From the NCBI RefSeq assembly GCF_014217625.1, contig NZ_CP043641.1, positions 2,976,001-3,040,000 on the forward strand: a DNA stretch of 64,000 nucleotides. The letters run 5' to 3'. The DNA comes from Leifsonia shinshuensis (GTDB lineage: Bacteria; Actinomycetota; Actinomycetes; Actinomycetales; Microbacteriaceae). The notes beneath the pieces were generated by a model that saw only the letters and a program-made list of their open reading frames with translations, ran no database searches and was not told where the DNA came from. This document shows positions 37,492 through 46,473 of this stretch, one piece after another. The translations under genes were made by a program, and so were the position numbers. How positions within the stretch are numbered: position 1 is the first letter of the stretch; each line of letters opens with the position of its first letter.

Positions 37492-38444
37492 TGGCAGCGA
37501 AGCGCACTGGTTTGGGACGAGGCATCGGCGCACTCATCCCGACGAGCGATCAGTCGGCGCGTCCGGTGGACGTCTTCTTCCCGGAGACGTCGGCGGTCGC
37601 GGTTGAGGAGCTTGTCGCGGTTCCTGGGGCCCGGCTCGCGAACCTCTCCCCTGCTGACATCGTCCCTAATGCGGTCCAGCCGCGCGTGGAATTCGACCGG
37701 GAGGCTCTGGATGAGCTGGTGGCGAGCATCCGCGAGGTCGGAGTGCTCCAGCCGGTGGTGGTCCGGCCGGTCGCTGGGCAGGTGGACAAGTACGAGCTGA
37801 TCATGGGCGAGCGCCGGCTGCGCGCGACGAAGGAGCTCGGGCTCGACAGCATTCCGGCGGTCATCAAGGACACCGCGGACGAGGACATGCTGCGGGATGC
37901 GCTCCTCGAGAACCTGCACCGCTCCCAACTCAATCCGCTCGAAGAGGCGTCGGCCTATCAGCAGCTCCTCGCGGACTTCGGGATCACGCAGGAGCAGCTG
38001 GCGATGCGGATCGGCCGGTCGCGCCCGCAGATCACCAACACGATCCGTCTCCTGAAGCTGCCGGCGCCGGTGCAGTCGCGCGTTGCAGCCGGCGTTCTCA
38101 GCGCTGGACACGCTCGGGCGATCCTGTCGGTGGGCGAGGACGAAGAGGCGATGGTCCGCCTGGCGGACAAGATCGTCAACGAGGACTTGTCGGTGCGTGC
38201 TGCGGAGGCGGCGGCGAGCCGTTCGCCGAAGCCGGTACGGACGAAGGCCTCCCCCGGTAAGCATCGCGGTCACCTCGATGAGGTCGCTGAGCGCCTGGGT
38301 GACCGCCTGAACACGCGTGTGAAGATCACACTGGGCGCACGAAAAGGCCAGATCGTGGTCGATTTCGCGACGATCCAGGACCTGAACCGGATCCTGGACG
38401 AAATCGGCCAGCCGACCTACAGCTCCCCCGTCCGTTTCACGTGA
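37491..38444 (+). CDS. parB: Chromosome-partitioning protein ParB (Spo0J), CTPase
   Basis: 317 residues. N-terminal RKTGLGRGIGALIP-like motif (KRTGLGRGIGALIP) that stimulates ParA, CTP-binding box with GERRLRATKELG and ENLHRSQLNPLEEA, helix-turn-helix GITQEQLAMRIGRSRPQITN that reads parS, and a C-terminal dimerisation domain. Its last codons (Arg-Phe-Thr-stop) are the parS site 3 sequence itself, so ParB ends on its own binding site. Confidence 0.97.
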   Translation: MAAKRTGLGRGIGALIPTSDQSARPVDVFFPETSAVAVEELVAVPGARLANLSPADIVPNAVQPRVEFDREALDELVASIREVGVLQPVVVRPVAGQVDKYELIMGERRLRATKELGLDSIPAVIKDTADEDMLRDALLENLHRSQLNPLEEASAYQQLLADFGITQEQLAMRIGRSRPQITNTIRLLKLPAPVQSRVAAGVLSAGHARAILSVGEDEEAMVRLADKIVNEDLSVRAAEAAASRSPKPVRTKASPGKHRGHLDEVAERLGDRLNTRVKITLGARKGQIVVDFATIQDLNRILDEIGQPTYSSPVRFT

Positions 38445-38447
38445 AAC
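38434..38447. other. parS: parS site 3, contains the parB stop codon
   Basis: Perfect GTTTCACGTGAAAC. The parB TGA is at 38442-38444 within it. Confidence 0.95.
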
Positions 38448-38465
38448 CCCACCCAAAGTAAGAAC

Positions 38466-38490
38466 GGGGGAGGCTGATCCAGCCTCCCCC
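38466..38490. terminator. Terminator between parB and ddl
   Basis: Perfect 10-bp stem (GGGGGAGGCT at 38466-38475, complement at 38481-38490) with a 5-nt loop, flanked on both sides by parS sites. Likely bidirectional since parB and ddl converge; no long U run. Confidence 0.65.
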
Positions 38491-38491
38491 C

Positions 38492-38505
38492 GTTTCACGT
38501 GAAAC
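38492..38505. other. parS: parS site 4
   Basis: Perfect GTTTCACGTGAAAC 6 nt beyond the ddl stop (38512-38514, minus strand), just after the terminator stem. Confidence 0.95.
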
Positions 38506-38511
38506 CCCCGC

Positions 38512-39474
38512 CTACTCCCCCGCGTCCGCGATCGCCGCGGCTGCGAGAGTCGCGTAAACATCCCCCAGGTCCCAACCGGAGGCTGCGATCGCCTGCGGCA
38601 TGATCGAAGTCTCGGTGAGTCCGGGCAGCACATTCGCCTCCAGGAACCACGGGACGCCGGCCGCATCCACGATCAGATCGACCCGCGACAAGTGTCGGAG
38701 GCCGAGCGCAGCGTGAGCCGCGGTGGCAGCGACCGACACGGCTTCTGTTGTCGCCTCATCCAGTCGCGCAGGCACGTAGAAGCGCGTCTCCCCCGCGTTA
38801 TACCGCGCGTCGAAGCTGTAGGTGCCCTCGATGGGCTCGATTTCGACCGGCGGAAGCGCGATCGGACCATCGCCCGTGTCGAGCACGGCTACGGAGACCT
38901 CCACACCGGCGACCTTCTGCTCGACCAGGGCGACGTCGGCGTAGGTGTAGGCGTCCACCATCGCGCGCGGCAGCTCTTCGGAGGCGGTGACAATGGTCAC
39001 TCCCTGCGCGGAGCCGCCGTGGGCGGGCTTCACCACAAGCGGGACATCGAAGGCGGACAGCACGGTGGCCAGCACGCTGTTGGCGCCGAGCTCGCGGAAG
39101 GTCTCCTTCGGGAGGGTGACCGATGCGGGCGTGGCGACGCCCGCGCGCGAAACAACGGTCTTGGCGGTCGGCTTGGACCAGGCGAGCCGGGCGGCGTCAG
39201 TGGTCGAGCCCACGAAGGGGACGCCGGCGAGCTCGAGCAGCGCGCGGAGTGCGCCATCCTCGCCGCTCGATCCGTGGAGGGCAGGCCAGACGACGTCCGG
39301 GCGGCTCTCGGTGAGGAATCCGAGCAGCGCACCGTCCGGTTCACGCACGGTGACGCGGTGTCCGAGGGACTGGAGGCCGTCCGCGACCCGCCGTCCGCTG
39401 CGCAGCGAGATGTCGCGCTCGTGCGAGATTCCGCCGGCGAGAACGACGATGTCGAGTGCTTCTTTTTCTGCCAT
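38512..39474 (-). CDS. ddl: D-alanine--D-alanine ligase
   Basis: 320 residues; ATP-grasp enzyme making D-Ala-D-Ala for peptidoglycan. Motifs: HGSSGEDGALRALLELAGVP, KPAHGGSAQGVTIV (ATP loop), SRVDLIVDAAGVPWFLEANV with the metal-binding Glu and Asn, then LPGLTETS. Slightly shorter than the 340-370-residue main Ddl of many actinobacteria, so a second ligase may exist elsewhere. Converges on parB. Start ATG at 39474. Confidence 0.9.
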   Translation of the reverse strand: MAEKEALDIVVLAGGISHERDISLRSGRRVADGLQSLGHRVTVREPDGALLGFLTESRPDVVWPALHGSSGEDGALRALLELAGVPFVGSTTDAARLAWSKPTAKTVVSRAGVATPASVTLPKETFRELGANSVLATVLSAFDVPLVVKPAHGGSAQGVTIVTASEELPRAMVDAYTYADVALVEQKVAGVEVSVAVLDTGDGPIALPPVEIEPIEGTYSFDARYNAGETRFYVPARLDEATTEAVSVAATAAHAALGLRHLSRVDLIVDAAGVPWFLEANVLPGLTETSIMPQAIAASGWDLGDVYATLAAAAIADAGE

Positions 39475-39541
39475 GATCTGCTCTTTCTTCAGCGGTGGAT
39501 CGACTGGCGGTGCCTAGTGGGATGGTGCGCGACGCGGGGCG

Positions 39542-40891
39542 TCAGCGCAGATCCGTCGGCGGGTTCGGGCTGGTGCGGCTGGCTCGCGATGCGGTCAGTG
39601 GTCCGGTGCCGGCGAAGGTGTCCAGGAGGTCCTGCTCGCCGTTGATCACGTTGGCGAGCCGGCGAACTCCGACCTTGATGTTCTCCGGCGTCGGATAGCA
39701 GAACGACAGCCGGATGTTCTGCGCGCCCGACCCGTCACCGTAGAACGCTGTGCCCGGGGTGTAGGCGACGAGCTCGGTCACAGCGCGCGGGAGCATGGCC
39801 TTGGAGTCGAGGTGCGGCGGCAAGGTGAGCCAAACGTAGAACCCGCCGTTCGGGTTGGTCCAGGACAGCTCGGGCAGGTGCTCCTCGAGCGCGGAGATCA
39901 TCGCCTCCTTGCGCTCGCGGTACACGCCGCGGAACGTGTCGATCTGCCCGCGCCAGTCGGCGTCGCGCAGATACTCGGAGATGACGAGCTGGCTGAACGA
40001 GCTCGGACTCAGTACCGCGGCTTCGTTGGCGAGGATGAGCTTCTCGCGGATGGCGTGCGGCGCGAGCGCCCAGCCCACCCGGAATCCGGGCGCCAGGGTC
40101 TTCGAGAAGGTGCCGAGGTACACGACACCCTCGCGCTCGACCGAGCGCATGGCCGCAGGAGGCTTCTCACCGAAGTAGAGCAGCCCGTACGGGTTGTCCT
40201 CGAGCACCAGGATGTCGTTCTGGCGGCAGATCTCGAGGATCTCCAGCCGCCGCTCCCACGAGAGGGTCACGCCGGCCGGATTGTGGAACGTCGGCACGGT
40301 GTACAGGAACTTCACCCGCCGGCCCGCTGCCTTCAGGCGTGCGATGTGCTCGCGGAGCGCCTCCGGGATGAGCCCGTGCTCATCCATCGGGATGTGGTCG
40401 ACCTCCGCCTGATAGGACCGGAAGATCACCATCGCCGTCACGTAGCTCGGCCCCTCGGCGAGCACGACGTCGCCCGGGTCGATGAACAGCTTGCTGAACA
40501 GCTCGAGGGCGTGCTGGGAGCCGGTCGTCACGATGACGTCGTCCGCGCTGCCACTGATCCCCTCCAGCGCCATGACGTCCAGGATCTGCTCGCGCAGCGC
40601 GGGGACTCCCTGGCCGGAGCCGTATTGGAGGGCGACCGGGCCCTGCTCACGCATCACCCGGTCCATCGCCCCCACCACCAGGTCGTCGGGGAGTGCCGCG
40701 ACGTACGGCATGCCGCCGGCCAGCGAGACCACCTCGGGGCGGCTGGCGACGGCGAACAGGGCTCGGACCTCACTGGCGGCCAGGCCGCTGGTGCGCTGTG
40801 CGTAGTGGTGATACCACGGGTCCAGATTGTTGCCCTGCTGGCGAGGGCTGCCCTGTTCTGTCACGAATCGTCCGTTTCTCGTGTCGTTCAT
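39542..40891 (-). CDS. PLP-dependent class I/II aminotransferase (2-aminoadipate/aromatic type)
   Basis: 449 residues without a DNA-binding domain. PLP-lysine in YLGTFSKTLAPGFRVGW, NPAGVTLSWERR for substrate/cofactor contacts, DNPYGLL for the pyridine-nitrogen Asp, and SFCYPTPENI with a late Arg region. This group (LysN/KAT-like) acts on aromatic amino acids, 2-aminoadipate or kynurenine; the substrate is not fixed by sequence. Present next to parB and trxA in several actinobacteria. ATG at 40891. Confidence 0.88.
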   Translation of the reverse strand: MNDTRNGRFVTEQGSPRQQGNNLDPWYHHYAQRTSGLAASEVRALFAVASRPEVVSLAGGMPYVAALPDDLVVGAMDRVMREQGPVALQYGSGQGVPALREQILDVMALEGISGSADDVIVTTGSQHALELFSKLFIDPGDVVLAEGPSYVTAMVIFRSYQAEVDHIPMDEHGLIPEALREHIARLKAAGRRVKFLYTVPTFHNPAGVTLSWERRLEILEICRQNDILVLEDNPYGLLYFGEKPPAAMRSVEREGVVYLGTFSKTLAPGFRVGWALAPHAIREKLILANEAAVLSPSSFSQLVISEYLRDADWRGQIDTFRGVYRERKEAMISALEEHLPELSWTNPNGGFYVWLTLPPHLDSKAMLPRAVTELVAYTPGTAFYGDGSGAQNIRLSFCYPTPENIKVGVRRLANVINGEQDLLDTFAGTGPLTASRASRTSPNPPTDLR

Positions 40892-40950
40892 TCATGCTAG
40901 GGGCGGCACGCATCCGTCTGGAAATCGAGCCGACTCCCGGATACACGAAA

Positions 40951-40982
40951 GACCCGCCCGGCGGGTGAGCGCCGGACGGGTC
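40951..40982. terminator. Terminator of the trxB-trxA operon
   Basis: Stem GACCCGcCCGGCG (40951-40963) with CGCCGGaCGGGTC (40970-40982), 12 of 13 pairs, loop 6 nt. On the minus strand it is followed by TTTCG, consistent with termination after trxA. Confidence 0.7.
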
Positions 40983-41014
40983 TGACAGTGTGTGGAAGCT
41001 GCCTGGCTGTCGCG

Positions 41015-41341
41015 CTACGCGAGGTAGGCGGCCAGGTCGGCCTCGAGGGCGGGCTTCGGCTTGGCGCCGATGACGGTCTTGACGACCTCGCCACCCTGGT
41101 AGACCTTCATCGCGGGGATGGAAGTGATCTGGTACTTCGCCGCGGTCTGCGGGTTCTCGTCCACGTTGAGCTTGACGATCTCGATCTTGTCCGCGTGCTC
41201 GGCGGCGATCTGGTCGAGGATCGGGCCGACGGCGCGACACGGACCGCACCACTCGGCCCAGAAGTCGACGAGGACGGTCTTCCCGCTGCTGAGGACGTCC
41301 TGCTCGAAGGTGGCGTCCGTGACGGAACGTGCTGCTGACAT
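41015..41341 (-). CDS. trxA: Thioredoxin
   Basis: 108 residues, active site WCGPC in VDFWAEWCGPCRAVGPIL, cis-proline in ITSIPAMKVYQGGE. Reduces disulfides in the cytoplasm using electrons from TrxB, encoded 15 nt upstream. The start ATG follows GGAGA. Confidence 0.97.
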   Translation of the reverse strand: MSAARSVTDATFEQDVLSSGKTVLVDFWAEWCGPCRAVGPILDQIAAEHADKIEIVKLNVDENPQTAAKYQITSIPAMKVYQGGEVVKTVIGAKPKPALEADLAAYLA

Positions 41342-41356
41342 AGTTGCTGATTCTCC

Positions 41357-42343
41357 TTATGCGGTGGTCGTGAGTTCGAGATCGCCGGACGCGCCCTCCG
41401 CCGCGCGGTCCAGCAGGTCCTTCGGGAGGGTCGTGAGGTAGTGCTCGGCGTCGAGCGCGGCGACCGTACCCGACGCCGCGGCGGTGACCGCCTGGCGGTA
41501 GGTGGGGTCGATCACGTCGCCCGCGGCGAACACGCCCGCGACCTTCGTCTTGGAGCTCCGGCCGGCGACCGCGATGGTCCCCTCCGGAGTCAGGTCGAGC
41601 TGGCCGTGGACCAGGTGGACCCGCGGGTCGTTGCCGATCGCGATGAACAGGCCCTGAAGCTCCAGCTCGCTCTGCTCGCCGGTCTCCAGGTTGCGCAGCG
41701 TCACCGCGCGCACCTGCTCGTCGCCGCTGATGCCGACGACCTCCGAGTTCCAGACGAACTCGATCTTCTCGTTGGCGAACGCGCGCTCCTGCATGATCTT
41801 GGAGGCGCGCAGCGAGTCGCGGCGGTGGATCACGTAGACCTTGTCCGCGAAGCGGGTCAGGAACGTGGCCTCCTCCATCGCGGAGTCGCCGCCGCCGACG
41901 ACGGCGATCGTGCGCTCACGGAAGAAGAACCCGTCGCAGGTGGCGCACCAGGACACGCCGTGACCGGACAGGCGCTCCTCGTCCTCCAGCCCGAGCTTGC
42001 GGTACGCGGAGCCCGTGGCGAAGATGACCGCGAGAGCCTCGTGGACGGCGCCCGAACCGAGCGTGACCGTCTTGACGTCGCCGGAGAGGTCGACGGAGAC
42101 GACGTCGTCGAGGACGATGTCGGTGCCGAACCTCTCGGCCTGCGCCTGCATCTTGAACATGAGGTCGGGGCCCATGACACCGTCGGGGAAGCCCGGGAAG
42201 TTCTCGACCTCCGTGGTGTTCATCAGCTCGCCGCCCGCCTCGACAGAAGAGGCGATCAGCAGCGGCTTGAGGTTGGCGCGGGCGGCGTAGATGGCCGCCG
42301 TGTAACCGGCAGGGCCGGAACCGATGATGATGATCTGCCGCAC
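41357..42343 (-). CDS. trxB: Thioredoxin-disulfide reductase
   Basis: 328 residues; FAD and NADPH-dependent. GSGPAGYTAAIYAARA (FAD), redox pair WCATCDG, GGGDSAMEEA (NADPH) and FAAGDVIDPTYRQAVTAA. The GTG at 42343 has AAGGAG 7 nt upstream and gives the family start RQIIIIGSGPAG. Longer versions from 42403 have no likeness. A minus-strand TAGGAT at about 42404-42409 may be the -10 box. Confidence 0.97.
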   Translation of the reverse strand: MRQIIIIGSGPAGYTAAIYAARANLKPLLIASSVEAGGELMNTTEVENFPGFPDGVMGPDLMFKMQAQAERFGTDIVLDDVVSVDLSGDVKTVTLGSGAVHEALAVIFATGSAYRKLGLEDEERLSGHGVSWCATCDGFFFRERTIAVVGGGDSAMEEATFLTRFADKVYVIHRRDSLRASKIMQERAFANEKIEFVWNSEVVGISGDEQVRAVTLRNLETGEQSELELQGLFIAIGNDPRVHLVHGQLDLTPEGTIAVAGRSSKTKVAGVFAAGDVIDPTYRQAVTAAASGTVAALDAEHYLTTLPKDLLDRAAEGASGDLELTTTA

Positions 42344-42425
42344 GGAGGAACTCCTTGATGGTCTGCGGTGCTCCGTCCGGAGACACCGCCCTGTAGAACA
42401 CATCCTAGGCGGATGCTATTCCGTG

Positions 42426-44033
42426 TCACCTGCGAGCGGAGGAACGGGCCGCGGCGCGGTCCAGAACGGGGGCCAGACCGGCCTCCAGATCGTTCGAACG
42501 CAGGATGGCGAGGAAGCCGAGATAGACGACGAGCATGACCACGCCGACGACCGCTGTGGACACGATCGCGGCGATGGGGTGGCTCACGGGGAAGGCTCCC
42601 GGCGAGACCCCGCCGAGGATGACGAGGAAGCCCGCGCCCGCGATCATCGCGGCGACGCCGGCGACGAGGAACCGCCAGAGCGAGCCGAAGATCCGCGTTC
42701 CGTCCACTCCCCCGGTCCGGCGACGCAGCAGCCAGAACGCGAGCACCGCCTGCAGGAGGCTCGCCAGCGAGACCACGAGCGCGACGGAGGCCGCACGCAC
42801 CGACGGCGGCACGGCGAAGCAGATCAGCACGCCGACCACGATCACGACGACCTGCGCGAGCGTGAAGAAGAACGGAGTGCGTGTGTCGCCGAGCGAGTAG
42901 AACGCGCGCTGGGCCATGAACACCAGCGAGAACGGCACCAGCCCGATCAGGTAGGCGACCAGCACGAGCCCCATCGCCTGGTAGTCGCCGGTGAACACCC
43001 GGGCGATCGGGTACGCCGTGACGATGAGCGCCGCCGACGCGAACACGATGAACAGCATGATCGAGCGCGCGGCCGACGAGAAGTCCTGACGGAACGAGTG
43101 CACAGCACCCTGATGCGCGTGCTCGGCCATCCGCGTGTAGAAGGCCGTGACGATCGAGACCGCGATGATGCCGTGCGGCAGCATGAAGATGAGCCAGGCG
43201 TTCTGCATGACGAACGAACCGGCGAACTCGGGTCCGGCGGAGTTGGAGACGTTGACCTCGATCAGGCCGGCGAGCTGCGTGGCGATGAGCATCGCGAACG
43301 TCCAGCCCGCCGCCTTGCCCGCGGTCCCCAGGTTGACGCCGCGCCAGCCGAAGTCGAACCGGAACCGCAGCCCCACCCGGCGCCAGAAGACGAACAGGAC
43401 GAGCGCCTGCACCGCGATCCCCAGGGTCGCGCCTCCGGCCAGCAACGTGATCATCCAGAACGACCACTCGGTGCCGTGCCCACCGCGCGACGCCGTGCCG
43501 AACGCCAGGATGAACGCGACGAGCAGGACGATGGCGACGATGTTGTTGACGACCGGCGCCCAGGTGAACGGGCCGAAGGACTTGCGCGCGTTCAGGACCT
43601 CCCCGAGCAGGGTGTAAAGGCCGAGGAAGAAGATCTGCGGCAGCGACCAGTACGCGAACGCGGTCGCCAGTTCACGCTGCTCCGGCGGGACGCCGAACAG
43701 CGCGATCAGTGCCGGAGCGAGGAAGGTCGCGACCAGGGCGATCGACGCGAAGATGACCATCCCGAGCGTCACCAGCTTGTTGATGTACGCCCGGCCGCCG
43801 TCCGGATTGACCGAGGCGCGCACGATCTGCGGGACGAGCACCGCGTTCAGGATGCCCTGGGCGATGATCGCGTACAGGCTGTTCGGGATGGTCGTCGCCG
43901 TGGCGTACGCGTTCGCCGCGAACGACACGGCACCGATCGCCTGCACCAACAGCCAGGCCTTGGCGAAGCCGAGGAGGCGGGAGACGAGGGTTCCGGAGGC
44001 GAGCATCGCGCTCGCGCGGCCGACGCTAGCCAT
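42426..44033 (-). CDS. murJ: Lipid II flippase MurJ (MviN)
   Basis: 535 residues with about 14 membrane helices of the MOP superfamily; moves lipid II to the outer face. N-terminal GRASAMLASGTLVSRLLGFAK and LYALIAQGILNAVLVP-like stretch (SLYAIIAQGILNAVLVPQIV) are diagnostic. It lacks the long pseudokinase/extracellular C-terminus of mycobacterial MviN, ending soon after the last helix, so FhaA binding as in Mycobacterium is not assured. Overlaps the upstream DUF6049 gene by 8 nt. Confidence 0.94.
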   Translation of the reverse strand: MASVGRASAMLASGTLVSRLLGFAKAWLLVQAIGAVSFAANAYATATTIPNSLYAIIAQGILNAVLVPQIVRASVNPDGGRAYINKLVTLGMVIFASIALVATFLAPALIALFGVPPEQRELATAFAYWSLPQIFFLGLYTLLGEVLNARKSFGPFTWAPVVNNIVAIVLLVAFILAFGTASRGGHGTEWSFWMITLLAGGATLGIAVQALVLFVFWRRVGLRFRFDFGWRGVNLGTAGKAAGWTFAMLIATQLAGLIEVNVSNSAGPEFAGSFVMQNAWLIFMLPHGIIAVSIVTAFYTRMAEHAHQGAVHSFRQDFSSAARSIMLFIVFASAALIVTAYPIARVFTGDYQAMGLVLVAYLIGLVPFSLVFMAQRAFYSLGDTRTPFFFTLAQVVVIVVGVLICFAVPPSVRAASVALVVSLASLLQAVLAFWLLRRRTGGVDGTRIFGSLWRFLVAGVAAMIAGAGFLVILGGVSPGAFPVSHPIAAIVSTAVVGVVMLVVYLGFLAILRSNDLEAGLAPVLDRAAARSSARR

Positions 44034-46341
44034 CGGTGCCTCCCCGGGTCGAGCGGGTGTCGGTCTCCTCGGAGGCGGCGGGCGAGGGTTCGGGCGACGC
44101 TTCTGGCGCTGCCTCGGGCGCGTCCTCGGCGTCTGCGGCCTCCTCCGCTGCGGCCTCCTCCGCTGCGGCCTCCTCCGCTGCGGCCCCGTCCGGGCCCTTC
44201 CGCCTGCGCAGGATGTTACGCACGATCCCGAACCCGAACAGCAGCACCAGCAGTCCGCCGAAGATCAGCGCGCCGATGCCCTCCCAGTCCGCGTGCACGT
44301 CGACGGTCACCGAGCTGGGGTCGCCGATCGGCACCCCCGTCGGGCTGTAGAGCTGCAGCGACAGGATGACCTGGCCGTTGCCGACCTTCGCCTTCACCGG
44401 GACGAGCATCGTCGCCCGCGAGTCCTGCGGGATGGTCTTCGTCGTCGGCGCGTCGATCTCCAGTCGGCTGTTCGACGGCGACGCGCTCAGCACGACCGTG
44501 ACGGCCTCCGTGCTCAGCTCGTTGCTGACCGTGAACGGAATCGACCCCTGCGCGCTCACCAGGTTCACGTTCTCGGTGGGCAGGATGTGCACGGAGTGGA
44601 GGGTTTTGACCGTCGCCTGCCTGCTCGCCGTGACGGCGGCCGTCCAGTCGGTGCGCGGATTCTGCCAGGAGACCGCCAGGAGCGTCAGCAGCTGCGCCCT
44701 GGTCTGCCCGGTGAGGGTCGTCGGGTCGGCGAGGATGGTCGCGAACTCGTCGACGGACTTCTCATCCTGGAGCAGCAGGTGGATGCTGTCGATCCGGGTC
44801 TGCGACTCCTGCGAGTCGGTGAGCGTCAGCTCGGACGACGGCGCGGAGGCGAGCACGGCGGGGAACGTCGACGGCGACGCGAACTGGCTGGTGAAAAGGG
44901 CGTCCAGTGTGCGCTGCAACTGTGTCCCGCTGGACGGCCAGGAGCGGTCGAGCGCGAGAAGCAGGTGGCGCGGAGTGGTGCCCTCCGCGCTGACGAGCTG
45001 GAGCTGCGCGTTCAGCTTCGACATAGCGGTGTTCCAGGCGAGGTCGCTCGGCGCGGACACGGCCTGGCGGATCGCCTCGGACAGCCGCTGGTCCGTGGAT
45101 GCGAGCGTCGACGATCCGCTGTGGAACGGCGCGTTCTGGGTCGAGTCGAGCTTGTCGGCGTTCGTGTTGCTTCCGGAGGCGATGACCGTCCCGAGCCCCG
45201 CGGCCGCGAGGGGGGCCAGGTCGGCGGAGCGGAGGGTGTCGTCGCCGGGCCACGCGACGCCGCGGATGCTGTAGTCCCAGGCGAGCAGCCGGTCGAGGGT
45301 CGGCAGAGCGGGGCCGGTTCCCGTACCGGGGGTGGGCGTGGGGCTCGGGGTCGCCGCGGGAGTGGCCGTCGGGGTCTGCGGCTCCCCGATCGCCGTCGGG
45401 GTCGGCGAGAAGTTCTTGGGGTCGAGCGCGTAGCCCAGCGCCGTCGGCTGGAGCGGCGCCGGGAGGCCGGCCTGGATCTGCCCAGCGACGTCCGCGTCAC
45501 CGTAACCGAGTGAGAAGGTGTCGTTCGGGAGGGCGCTCAGCCGGTCCAGCCAGGCGGTGGCGCTGGCGGGCGCAGCGTTTCCGAGCGCCCGGATGGACGC
45601 GAGGATCATCGGGTCGATGCCGATGGCGACCGTGGCGTGGTTCTGGAGCCCGTCGAGGTCGCGCGTCAGCACGCCGTTCGGCGCGGTGAAGGTGGTCAGG
45701 TCCTGAGCGGAGATGAGGCCGTCGCCCGTCGACGGGCTCACGATGGGCATGACCACAGCGACATCGGAGCGCGTGGCGGCCTCCGGCGGACTCCAGACCA
45801 CCGAGCCGCGGGCGTTCGCCGTCTGCTGGCCGGCGGCGACGGACGCGCCGATTCCATAGACGGCCGACGTCGTCCGGCCGCTGAACGGGACGGCCGCGGC
45901 AGGCACGGTCACACGCACGACCACGCTGGAGCCCGGCTCGAGGATCGGGACCGTCGCCTTCCCGAGGTCGACGCGGTCCGAGACGGCGCTCGTGGAGGTG
46001 AGCCAGGAGGCGAGATCGGCCCGCGATGTGCGGGCCTGGGGGTCGAGCCAGAGCGAGACCGAGCCCGCCGTGTATGCGGTGTCCGTCGGGTTGGTCACCG
46101 TGACCGACGTCACCAGCTCCTGGCCCGGCGCCAGGACCCCGCCGTTGTCGGCGGTCAGGGACGCGGAGATCGAGGCGCCCGCCGCCGTGCGGACGGAGGC
46201 CGTGGCGGCCGGCGCGGAGTCCGATGCCGCAGTCGCCGGGGACGCGGCCGGACCGGCCAGCAGGGCGACGACGGCGACTCCTGCGCCGATCAGGGCAGCA
46301 GGAAGTCGCGCACCCCGGAGGGTGAAGCCGGATACGCTCAT
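44026..46341 (-). CDS. DUF6049-type secreted/membrane-anchored protein
   Basis: About 771 residues. Signal peptide (to about residue 43, ending PATAASD), several beta-rich extracellular domains, a Thr/Pro linker (PTPTATPAATPSPTPTPGTG), a membrane helix near residue 700 (ALIFGGLLVLLFGFGIV), and a cytoplasmic acidic tail of AAEEA repeats. This large protein precedes murJ in many actinobacteria (Rv3909/Rv3910 in Mycobacterium) and is assumed to act in envelope growth; function unknown. The ATG at 46341 is chosen because an 11-codon upstream ORF ends on it (ATGA); a GTG at 46353 is the alternative. Confidence 0.85.
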   Translation of the reverse strand: MSVSGFTLRGARLPAALIGAGVAVVALLAGPAASPATAASDSAPAATASVRTAAGASISASLTADNGGVLAPGQELVTSVTVTNPTDTAYTAGSVSLWLDPQARTSRADLASWLTSTSAVSDRVDLGKATVPILEPGSSVVVRVTVPAAAVPFSGRTTSAVYGIGASVAAGQQTANARGSVVWSPPEAATRSDVAVVMPIVSPSTGDGLISAQDLTTFTAPNGVLTRDLDGLQNHATVAIGIDPMILASIRALGNAAPASATAWLDRLSALPNDTFSLGYGDADVAGQIQAGLPAPLQPTALGYALDPKNFSPTPTAIGEPQTPTATPAATPSPTPTPGTGTGPALPTLDRLLAWDYSIRGVAWPGDDTLRSADLAPLAAAGLGTVIASGSNTNADKLDSTQNAPFHSGSSTLASTDQRLSEAIRQAVSAPSDLAWNTAMSKLNAQLQLVSAEGTTPRHLLLALDRSWPSSGTQLQRTLDALFTSQFASPSTFPAVLASAPSSELTLTDSQESQTRIDSIHLLLQDEKSVDEFATILADPTTLTGQTRAQLLTLLAVSWQNPRTDWTAAVTASRQATVKTLHSVHILPTENVNLVSAQGSIPFTVSNELSTEAVTVVLSASPSNSRLEIDAPTTKTIPQDSRATMLVPVKAKVGNGQVILSLQLYSPTGVPIGDPSSVTVDVHADWEGIGALIFGGLLVLLFGFGIVRNILRRRKGPDGAAAEEAAAEEAAAEEAADAEDAPEAAPEASPEPSPAASEETDTRSTRGGTDG
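44134..44185. repeat. 15-bp tandem repeat in the DUF6049 tail
   Basis: TGCGGCCTCCTCCGC repeated three times plus 7 bp. It encodes the repeated AAEEA of the cytoplasmic tail, in frame (15 bp), so copy changes would alter tail length without a frameshift. Confidence 0.85.
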
Positions 46342-46373
46342 GCGCCGACGCACGATTCCGGTTCCGCCTCCAT
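46338..46373 (-). CDS. 11-codon leader ORF upstream of the DUF6049 gene
   Basis: ATG at 46373 encodes MEAEPESCVGA and stops at 46338-46340, overlapping the ATG at 46341 as ATGA. A TAGAAT -10 hexamer (complement of 46381-46386) lies 7 nt upstream, so the ATG may be the first codon of a leaderless mRNA. GGAGG falls inside the leader ORF at codons 2-3. Short, so evidence is positional only. Confidence 0.45.
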   Translation of the reverse strand: MEAEPESCVGA

Positions 46374-46473
46374 GTCGACGATTCTAGAGGCCGGCCCCTG
46401 TGAGAGCCCGGCGAGCACGCGGCCTCCGGGCGAGGCGAGCGGCGCACCCGGCCTCCCATTAAACTGAGGCACC

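Noticed and set aside
42324..44369. 681-codon open frame on the plus strand opposite murJ
   Set aside because: Dominated by Arg, Asp, Glu and His with no fold; antisense to murJ.
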